From the NCBI RefSeq assembly GCF_037940415.1, contig NZ_CP149798.1, positions 2,104,501-2,168,500 on the forward strand: DNA of 64,000 bases. Direction: 5' to 3'. Position 1 is the first letter of the stretch, and each line of letters starts with the position of its first letter. The translations under genes were made by a program, and so were the position numbers. The stretch comes from Streptomyces sp. f51. Lineage in GTDB: Bacteria; Actinomycetota; Actinomycetes; Streptomycetales; Streptomycetaceae. The notes under the pieces are model-generated. The model searched no databases. It had not been told where the DNA came from and saw only the letters and a program-made list of their open reading frames with translations. Below are positions 24,447 to 30,811 of the stretch, piece after piece.

Positions 24447-24885
24447 CACCACTCTCCCCAGCTCCCATCCCGTCCGCCGTCGACCCACACGCATGTGGAG
24501 CGGGCGTGGTTCATGGCGTCCAGGTGGAGCGCGCCACTGTACGAACGACCTGGACGCCATGGGCCGCGTCTGCTCGGCTCTGCCTGGGTCGATGGTGGAC
24601 GGGATGGGAGCCCCCAACGCTCGCCACGATGGGCCCGCGGCCGGGAACGGCGCCCCCCTCCATCCCGGTGCCGGCCGATCCCCCGCCGGAGGCATCGTTG
24701 GTGACCGTGGGCTATGAACGTCGGGTGCTCGACTCATGGCCTCCGGACCTATCCACGTGTGGGCGGGCGTCGGCGCAGCCGGGGCGGAGCGGGCCGAAGG
24801 CAGGAGCGGCGCCCGGCGCGGAGGCGGGAGCGCGCCCGGCGGAGCGGAGCGCAGCCGGGTGCTTGATGAAGTAGAGAAAGTTCTA
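24447..24885. repeat. Long dispersed repeat, copy 2
   Basis: Block I (24447-24572) and block II (24702-24885) match copy 1. The 130-bp insert between them includes 24586-24611, which is the reverse complement of 24461-24486 apart from two G-U positions. Block I therefore gains an outer 26-bp stem here that copy 1 lacks. No gene is seen between 24398 and 24931. Confidence 0.9.
24461..24611 (+). ncRNA. Candidate structured RNA, copy 2, with outer stem
   Basis: The outer stem is 24461-24486 with 24586-24611 (26 bp, two G-U). The inner stem is 24501-24525 with 24548-24572 (25 bp, five G-U), with a 22-nt loop one base different from copy 1. All seven non-Watson-Crick pairs are G-U only in plus-strand RNA. 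Expression is not shown. Confidence 0.5.
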
Positions 24886-24931
24886 TCCCTGGATTCGGCG
24901 TTCAACCATGCTGGTCGCCCCCACGGATTTC

Positions 24932-25309
24932 TCAGCCGCCTTGCTGCTGGCTCATCCACTCTGCGATGGCTTGCTCAAGTTCGGCGAGCTGTTCGGTCGG
25001 GCTGAATTGCAGGAGTTCGGTGCCGGCATCGACGTAGGGCCGGTGACCAGGCGGGGCGTAGAACGCATCTCCGGTCTCGTACACCTCCTCGTGGTCGTCA
25101 AAGACGAAGCGCACGTGTCCGGCAAAGACGTAGCCCCAGTGAGGGCAGGGGCACTGACTCCCGGGCAGGGCTTTGAGCGGGCCATCGAGGTCGCTGTCCG
25201 CGGCGAAAGATACGAACTCGACCGTGTAACCGTCCATGTCCTCGCGCCGGTCGGTCACCGGACCGAACTCCTGTACCCGGGATGCGGTGATTTTGGAGAT
25301 CTTGGGCAT
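24932..25309 (-). CDS. Cupin-domain protein
   Basis: This 125-residue single-domain cupin has the metal-site region CPCPHWGYVFAGHVRFVFDDHEEVYETGDAFYAPPGHRPYVDAG, with candidate ligands His, Glu and His in the two cupin motifs (G-x5-H-type strand turns). Such proteins are small dioxygenases, isomerases or ligand sensors. It is cytosolic. The ATG at 25309 is the only reasonable start. It lies between the structured repeat and the Nudix remnant. Confidence 0.85.
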   Translation of the reverse strand: MPKISKITASRVQEFGPVTDRREDMDGYTVEFVSFAADSDLDGPLKALPGSQCPCPHWGYVFAGHVRFVFDDHEEVYETGDAFYAPPGHRPYVDAGTELLQFSPTEQLAELEQAIAEWMSQQQGG

Positions 25310-25421
25310 AGTTGAGACGAGACCATAGATCGCGCGCCCCGACCCGCTGGAAGGCCCTTCAGGGTGAATCGGGCTTAGAGCAGCGCGAGATCAGCCTCCC
25401 CAGCGCCGGGCCCCACCACCG

Positions 25422-25841
25422 CTATGCCGCCTGCTTGCCCGGCGCTTGGCCGTGCTCAAGGTAGACCGGAGCGCTCTCGGCGCGGGCCTCGATCGCTGCC
25501 AGGATCCGTCGGGCCAGTCGCGGGATCGTGCGATCTGCAATCTCGCACGGGCCAACGAACCTGACGGCTTTCAGCTCGTCCGCCTGGAGGCGGATGCCCT
25601 CCGTGGTTTGCTGCGAGAGCTCGCCGCCGTCGAACAGGTACAACACCTTGTCGCCCTCGGTGCCGTTCGGCGCCCAGTCGACAGCCAGGAGGCGTCCGAG
25701 CACCGGCGTGACGCCCAACTCCTCGTGCACCTCACGGCCGGCAGCCTGGAGCCGCGATTCACCGGCCTCGACATACCCGCCCGGGATGTCCCAGTAGTCC
25801 TTGTACGTGGGCTCCACCATGAGAACGCGGCCATCGGCATC
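25422..25841 (-). pseudogene. Nudix hydrolase, 5'-truncated
   Basis: The frame encodes a good Nudix box: GGYVEAGESRLQAAGREVHEELGV follows the GX5EX7REVHEELG pattern at about 25690-25770. Conserved sequence begins abruptly at DADGRVLMVEPTYKDYWDIPGG, where normally 15-20 more residues and a start codon precede. Upstream the frame only reads through the antisense of the rep fragment. It is probably a pseudogene unless an internal start is used. Nudix genes belong to pSAM2-type elements (Pif immunity factor). Confidence 0.75.
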
Positions 25842-26108
25842 AAGTCCCGCCGCTACTCCACCACCCTCGGCGAACTCCGCCAGGCCCGCGCCGACTTCCG
25901 TGCCGCGCAGGAACGCGAAGCCCTCGGCCTCGAGGACCGCGAGCCGGACACCGTCCTCGTCCTCGCCGACTGGCAGTACGCCGGCCACGGCCACACCCCC
26001 GGCGAATCCGGCCTTGCCGCCACCATCGCCCGCGACCTCCAGCACAACCGCGAAACCGCCCGCGAAGCCCTACGCGACCAGCTCGCCCTGGAAGGAGCCG
26101 CAGCATGA
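25842..26108 (+). pseudogene. Replication initiator (RepSA-like) C-terminal fragment
   Basis: About 88 codons remain: KSRRYSTTLGELRQARADFR, then ADWQYAGHGHTPGESGLAATIARD and a charged tail. This matches the end of RepSA-type initiators of actinobacterial integrative elements. The beginning is replaced by Nudix sequence at 25841/25842, with no start codon. The stop overlaps the xis start by 4 nt, the normal rep-xis arrangement. Confidence 0.75.
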
Positions 26109-26317
26109 AAGACCGGTACCTCAGCGCCGACCAGGTGGCCGAACTGCTCGGCACCTCGGCGCGCTTCCCCCGGCGCCTGATAGCCGAGCGGCGCATCACC
26201 TTCGTCAAGGTCGGCCGTCACGTCCGCATCCCGGAGAGCGCGGTGGACTCGTACATCACGGAGCACAGGGTGGAGCCGATCACCGCGCGTACCTCGCGGC
26301 TGAAGGCGGTGGCCTGA
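26105..26317 (+). CDS. xis: Excisionase (Xis), MerR-like DNA-binding fold
   Basis: This 70-residue protein is built around YLSADQVAELLGTSARFPRRLIAERRITFVKVGRHVRIPESAVDSYI, a winged-helix excisionase of the pSAM2/SLP1 kind. It would bind att arms and drive excision with the integrase. ATG overlaps the rep-fragment stop (26105-26108), and its TGA overlaps the int ATG (26315-26319), so int is coupled to it. The protein looks intact. Confidence 0.9.
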   Translation: MKDRYLSADQVAELLGTSARFPRRLIAERRITFVKVGRHVRIPESAVDSYITEHRVEPITARTSRLKAVA

Positions 26318-27444
26318 TGGCGAACTCCAAAGGGCGCCGTCGCCGCTTCGGGTCCGTGCGCGAGCTGCCTTCCGGGCGTTTCCAGGCTCGCTATCGGGGT
26401 CCGGACGGTTTGATGCGGACGGCTGACACGACCTTCGCGACGCAGACCGATGCGGATCGCTGGCTGGTCAAGCAGGAGGCCAAGATCCTCGACGGGGACT
26501 GGAAGAACCCTGACGTGAAGATCGCGTTCGGTGACTTCGCCGCGTCCTGGTTCAAGGATCGCGACTACGCGGCCACCACGCGGGAGCGCGACGCGGGCGT
26601 CCTCAACCGGCACATCCTGCCGACGTTCCGCGCGGTCCCCCTGCGGGAGATCACCACGCCACAGGTGCGGCGCTGGCGTACCGATCTCCTCGACGCGGGC
26701 GTCGGGCCGGCCACCGTCTCCAAGGCGTATCAGGTCCTCCGGGCCATCCTGAACACGGCTGTGGATGACGGGCTGATCGAGCGCAATCCGTGCCGGGTCA
26801 AGGGCGCGAGCACAGTCACGGACGGGCCGTTCCTCTCTGTACCCGAGGTGTACCGGCTCGCCGACGCGGTCCCGTCGCACTACCGCGTCCTGGTGCTCCT
26901 GGCCGCGTTCGCCGCGCTCCGCTTCGGTGAACTGGCGGCACTCCAGCGCCGGGACATCGACCTGGAGACCCGTACCGTCTCCGTTCGCCGCTCGTACTCC
27001 GAGACCCGGACGGACGGCCTCACGGTCAAGGCTCCCAAGAGCGCGGCGGGCGTCCGCACCGTGGCGTTCCTGGCCTCGCTCGTGCCCGAGCTGGCGCACC
27101 ACCTTGCGGAGCACGCGGAAGCCGGCCGCACCGGGCTCGTCTTCGTCGGGGCCCGCGGTGGTGTCCTGCGGCGGAACAACTTCCGGCGGATCTGGCTCCG
27201 CACGCTCGCCTCGACCGGGCTCGGTGACGTCCACTTCCACGATCTCCGGCACACCGGGAACGCCCTCGCCGCCACCGGTGGCGCCACCACCCGCGAGCTG
27301 ATGCAGCGCATGGGCCACCTGTCGGTGCGGGCCGCGCTGGTCTACCAGCACCTCGTCAACGGGCGCGACCACGAGATCGCCGACTACGTGGACGGTCAGA
27401 TCAGGAAGGTGCGGCGCCCTTCGCGCGGTCCATCTGGCATGTGA
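26317..27444 (+). CDS. int: Tyrosine-family site-specific integrase
   Basis: This 375-residue protein has an N-terminal arm-binding region (residues 1-60), a core-binding SAM-like domain (70-160), and a catalytic domain. The catalytic residues are visible: R in AFAALRFGELAALQ, HxxR in VHFHDLRHTGNA, GH in QRMGHLSVRAALVY and the nucleophile Tyr in VYQHLVNG. It would recombine the element with the tRNA-Val gene 96 bp downstream. All key residues are present, so it may still be active, in contrast with the relic at 20977. Confidence 0.93.
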   Translation: MANSKGRRRRFGSVRELPSGRFQARYRGPDGLMRTADTTFATQTDADRWLVKQEAKILDGDWKNPDVKIAFGDFAASWFKDRDYAATTRERDAGVLNRHILPTFRAVPLREITTPQVRRWRTDLLDAGVGPATVSKAYQVLRAILNTAVDDGLIERNPCRVKGASTVTDGPFLSVPEVYRLADAVPSHYRVLVLLAAFAALRFGELAALQRRDIDLETRTVSVRRSYSETRTDGLTVKAPKSAAGVRTVAFLASLVPELAHHLAEHAEAGRTGLVFVGARGGVLRRNNFRRIWLRTLASTGLGDVHFHDLRHTGNALAATGGATTRELMQRMGHLSVRAALVYQHLVNGRDHEIADYVDGQIRKVRRPSRGPSGM

Positions 27445-27479
27445 GTGGCACGGCAGCCCTCGGCGGTCGGAAACGACAG

Positions 27480-27519
27480 AGGCCCAGATCACCGGAATCA
27501 CACCGGCTGATCTGGGCCT
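27480..27519. terminator. Hairpin between int and tRNA-Val
   Basis: AGGCCCAGATCA (27480-27491) pairs with 27508-27519, with a second CCGG/CCGG step and one bulged base inside. It can end both the integrase transcript and the minus-strand tRNA transcript. A copy lies at 17115-17154. Confidence 0.75.
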
Positions 27520-27539
27520 TGTTCATGTCCTGAGACTGG

Positions 27540-27611
27540 TGGGCGCGGACGGTTTCGAACCGCCGACATCCGCCTTGTAAGGGCGGCGCTCTACCGCTGA
27601 GCTACGCGCCC
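27540..27611 (-). tRNA. tRNA-Val(TAC)
   Basis: This 72-nt cloverleaf has a 7-bp acceptor stem GGGCGCG/CGCGCCC, D-arm GCTCAGCGGTAGAGC, anticodon loop CTTACAA with anticodon TAC (27579-27577), T-arm GGCGGTTCGAAACCGTC and discriminator A. CCA is only partly encoded (CC follows). It is the integration target of the elements to its left; the 3' half is what the att copies duplicate, so the gene stays intact. Confidence 0.95.
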
Positions 27612-27832
27612 AGGACGAGTCGACAGCCTACATTGCCCGGGGGGATGACCCGCAAACCCATATGCGGCGCGTGGTGGCCGGGCGACGGGGTGTCGCCGGG
27701 CCGGGCGGCCGGGACGGGGGCGGCGGCGGAAAGATCACGGCGCGAAACGCGAACTGACCGGCCCGTGTGTTCGTCTTCAAGCGGTGGGAGAATGACAGCC
27801 GGGCAAGGCGGATGACAGCACAGGAGAGGGAC

Positions 27833-29266
27833 GTGACGGCGATACCTTCACAGCCGTGTTCGCCGTTCGCGGGGCAGGCGGGGCCCGCGCGCCCTCCCGG
27901 CGCCCGCCGGGACCTCGCGCCGGTACGGCCGGTGCGCCGCCCTCGTTCGTACGCCGGTGACGTGCTCACGCTCGTCACGCTGCCCCTGCTGGCCGCCCTG
28001 GCGCTTCCCGCGGCCTTCGCGGGTGGCGGCACCAGACGCTGGTTCGGCGGGCGGTCCGAGAGCCAGCGGGCCGAGGCCCAGGCCGCCAAGGACGCCGCGG
28101 CAGCGGCGTTCTACGAACTCGACACCGCCCAGCGCGACCTGCGCATCTCGATCGAGACCATCACGGCCGTGGACGACTCCCCGGCCGCCCGGCGCGTGGT
28201 CTCGGACTTCGCGGCGCTGGGACGGCGGATCGACGAGGCCAGCCAGAAGTACATCACCGCCGTCGACGCGCACGATCTCGACCGGGACGAGCTGGAGGCG
28301 TCCGTCGCGGTACGGGCCCGTACGGAACTCGTCGCCGCGAAGGACGAGCTGGCCCGGGTGAAGGCCGACCTGGACCGGTTCGAGCAGAGTCTCGGGCCAC
28401 TGCTCGGCAAGGCCGAGACCCAGCTGGCCCGCCTGGCGCCTGCGGTGGAGCGCGCCCGGCAGGCACTGCTGGCCGCCTCGAACGCCCTCGATTCCGTACG
28501 GCGGTCCGGGCTGCGGGCCGACGACCTCGCCGCCCGGCTCGCCGCGCTCGGCCCCGAGCTGACCAAGCTCAACCAGGGGGCGGGGCAGCACGGCGTGCCG
28601 GAGACGCTGGAGCGTGCCGAGCGGGTCTCGCGGGAGGCCGCGGCGGTGCGCTCGGAGGCGGAGCGGCTGCCGGAGCGGGCGGCGGAGATCGACCACCGGC
28701 TCGTCTCGCTGCGGACCCGGGCACAGGCGCTGACGACCCGTGCGGGGCAGGTGGAACCGGTGCTGAGCGAGTTGCGGCGGCGATTCTCTGCGGCGTGCTG
28801 GCAGGACCTCCAGCACGTACCGGACCAGGCCGCGGAGAACGTACGGCAGGCCGAGGCGAAGCTGAACGAGGCGCGGGCCGCGCGGGAGGCGCAGCGCTGG
28901 CCGGACGCGGCCTCGCTGCTGGCGACGGTGCGCGCGCTGCTGAACAGCACGGACGAGGCGGTGTCCGCGGCCGGTGACCGGCTGCGCCGGCTGAACGCCG
29001 TGCAGAAGGATCCCCAGCAGGAGATCGACCGGACCCGGTTCGCGATCCGGGACGCGCAGCGGCTGGCCATGTCGGGCCGGACGACGCCCGACCCGCGGCA
29101 GGCCGGCCCCCTCGACGACTCCGTCGTCCGGCTCGACCGTGCGGTGGCCGCGCTGGAGGGCCGCCACCCCGACTACTGGCACTTCCTGACCGAGACGGAG
29201 GCGGTGCGGGCGACGGTGGCCCGCGTGGTCTCCCAGATCCGCGAGGAGCGCGGCGGCCCGGCCTGA
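27833..29266 (+). CDS. Coiled-coil membrane protein
   Basis: This 477-residue protein has one strong hydrophobic segment at about residues 43-62 (VLTLVTLPLLAALALPAAFAG). It is followed by 400 residues of Ala/Glu/Arg-rich helix with heptad patterns (AAKDELARVKADLDRFEQ, AERVSREAAAVRSEAERL), so it is a long coiled coil. It is probably anchored with the coiled coil in the cytoplasm. No enzyme motif is seen. The GTG at 27833 has AGGAGAGGG upstream. Function is unknown; a structural or envelope role is possible. Confidence 0.75.
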   Translation: MTAIPSQPCSPFAGQAGPARPPGARRDLAPVRPVRRPRSYAGDVLTLVTLPLLAALALPAAFAGGGTRRWFGGRSESQRAEAQAAKDAAAAAFYELDTAQRDLRISIETITAVDDSPAARRVVSDFAALGRRIDEASQKYITAVDAHDLDRDELEASVAVRARTELVAAKDELARVKADLDRFEQSLGPLLGKAETQLARLAPAVERARQALLAASNALDSVRRSGLRADDLAARLAALGPELTKLNQGAGQHGVPETLERAERVSREAAAVRSEAERLPERAAEIDHRLVSLRTRAQALTTRAGQVEPVLSELRRRFSAACWQDLQHVPDQAAENVRQAEAKLNEARAAREAQRWPDAASLLATVRALLNSTDEAVSAAGDRLRRLNAVQKDPQQEIDRTRFAIRDAQRLAMSGRTTPDPRQAGPLDDSVVRLDRAVAALEGRHPDYWHFLTETEAVRATVARVVSQIREERGGPA

Positions 29267-29341
29267 GGGTCCAGGGACGCAAGGTCCGGGAACGCCGGGT
29301 CCAGGAACGGCACGTCCGGGAACGGCAGGTCCAGGGACGGC
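29267..29341. repeat. Five tandem 15-bp units
   Basis: Units of the type GGTCCRGGRACGGC start directly after the TGA of the coiled-coil gene (29267, 29282, 29297, 29312, 29327). A second array of 18-bp units (GCGACGCCCCGC..) lies at 29420-29470. Between 29342 and 29590 no gene is seen. Confidence 0.85.
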
Positions 29342-29590
29342 GCGGGCGGGGACAGCGGCAGCGCGGGCGGCCTCGCGGCCTCTCCACGATCCCGCCGCGC
29401 CACGCGATCCCGCAATCGTGCGACGCCCCGCGAACCCGCGACGCCCCGCCATCCCGCGACGCCCCACGGCCCTCGTGGGACTCGCCGCTCCCGGTGAGGA
29501 GGAACCGGACCGGTGCCTCCGGTGGCGTCCGGTGTCCTGACGGGGCGACGAAACACTTCGGCCGCCGGATCCCGGCGGTAGCCTGTGCGC

Positions 29591-29815
29591 ATGCCTCGCT
29601 ATGAATACCGCTGCCGGACCTGCGGTGACACCTTCGAACTGAGCCGTCCCATGGCGGAGTCCTCGGCTCCGGCGGACTGTCCCGCCGGGCACGACGACAC
29701 GGTGAAGCTCCTGTCGACCGTCGCGGTCGCCACCGGCGCGTCGGCGTCCGCACCCGCCCCGCGCCCGTCCGCCGGCGGCGGAGGCGGGTGCTGCGGGGGC
29801 GGATGCTGCGGCTGA
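29591..29815 (+). CDS. FmdB-family zinc-ribbon protein
   Basis: This 74-residue protein starts MPRYEYRCRTCGDTFEL, the FmdB/CxxC zinc-ribbon signature, with a second ligand in DCPAGHDD. The C-terminus is a Gly/Cys run (GGGGGCCGGGCCG). These proteins are putative regulators of unclear role. A TAGCCT box ends 6 nt before the ATG, suggesting a leaderless start. There is no clear operon partner. Confidence 0.88.
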   Translation: MPRYEYRCRTCGDTFELSRPMAESSAPADCPAGHDDTVKLLSTVAVATGASASAPAPRPSAGGGGGCCGGGCCG

Positions 29816-29870
29816 CCGGCCAGGAGCTTCCGGGAGGTCCCGGGGTTCACCTCGCCCGCGCCCTCCCTCC

Positions 29871-29924
29871 GGCCCGGACGTCTCGTCCGGCCCGGACGTC
29901 TCGTCCGGCCCGGACGTCTCGCCC
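29871..29924. repeat. Three tandem 18-bp units
   Basis: The units are GGCCCGGACGTCTCGTCC at 29871, 29889 and 29907, the last with one change. They lie between the convergent FmdB and HAD genes and can form alternative hairpins, so they may act as a bidirectional terminator. Confidence 0.85.
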
Positions 29925-29983
29925 GGGCCGGACGGCCGTGTCGCTCCCAGCCCGCGGGCGACACCGACAGGTCGGGGCCCCGA

Positions 29984-30811
29984 TCAGGCCGCGCCCTGGC
30001 GGTCGCAGGCGCTCACGAACTCGCGCAGGATCCGCTCCCCCGCCAGGACACCCCGCTCGGGCAGCGCGGTGATCGCCGGTGCCGTCCAGTCCGCCTCGGC
30101 GAGTTCGCCGTGGCCCGGACGCCAGCCGCGGTCGGCGGCGAGCAGCAGGTCGCCGTCGAGCAGCGAGTCCCCCGCCGCGAGGGTGAGGAGGGCCCCGGTG
30201 CGCCGGGCGACCTCGCGCACGGCCGCGCTCTTGGTGAGCGGCCGCGGCACGGCGTAGATCTTGCGGCCCTGCAACGAGACCGTGTAGCCGCGGTTCTCCG
30301 CCCACACGGCCAGGTCCTTGACCCACTCCTCGGGGAGCAGTTCCCGCTCCACCACCAGATAGGCGAACAGGTCCTCGGCGATCCGGTGTTTGCGCAGCCA
30401 GGCCGGGTCCGCAGTCCTCTCCAGATGCTCGCGCACCTCGTCGAGCGGCGCGCACTCGGAGGAGAGCCGCTCCTTGACGGCCGCGTGCCAGTCGGGGTCG
30501 GAGACACCGTCGACGAGCAGATGACCGCCGTTGGCGCAGATCGCGTACTCGGGGGCGGGACCGGGCAGGTTGATGCGCTGGTACTGCTTGCGGGTGCGGG
30601 TCGTGGTGGGCACGAAGTACGCGATGTCGCCGAGTTCGGTGAGCAGCCCGGCGGCCGTCTCCGTCATGTACGACAGGGGTTTGTTCTCGTGCACCTCGAC
30701 GCACAGCAGCCGGGGCGCGCGGGCGTCCGGCATGGTGAGCGCGAGGGCGGCGGAGGAGTAGATGAGGGTACGGTCGAGGTCGCTGGCGACGAGCACCTTG
30801 GGCGCGGACAT
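29984..30811 (-). CDS. HAD-family phosphatase of the Ter module
   Basis: This 275-residue protein has HAD motif I DLDRTLIYSS (residues 10-19), motif II near VPTTTRTRKQY, and motif III/IV at LTKSAAVREVARR and LAAGDSLLDGDLLLAAD. The cap region is about residues 90-190. In Ter-associated clusters such HAD enzymes act with the phosphoribosyltransferase and aldolase-like proteins in a proposed nucleoside-type pathway; the substrate is unknown. ATGA overlap with the upstream gene at 30811-30814 indicates coupled translation. Confidence 0.88.
   Translation of the reverse strand: MSAPKVLVASDLDRTLIYSSAALALTMPDARAPRLLCVEVHENKPLSYMTETAAGLLTELGDIAYFVPTTTRTRKQYQRINLPGPAPEYAICANGGHLLVDGVSDPDWHAAVKERLSSECAPLDEVREHLERTADPAWLRKHRIAEDLFAYLVVERELLPEEWVKDLAVWAENRGYTVSLQGRKIYAVPRPLTKSAAVREVARRTGALLTLAAGDSLLDGDLLLAADRGWRPGHGELAEADWTAPAITALPERGVLAGERILREFVSACDRQGAA

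Noticed and set aside
29267..29470. Short regular repeats that could suggest CRISPR
   Set aside because: Units are directly adjacent without unique spacers, and no cas genes are present.
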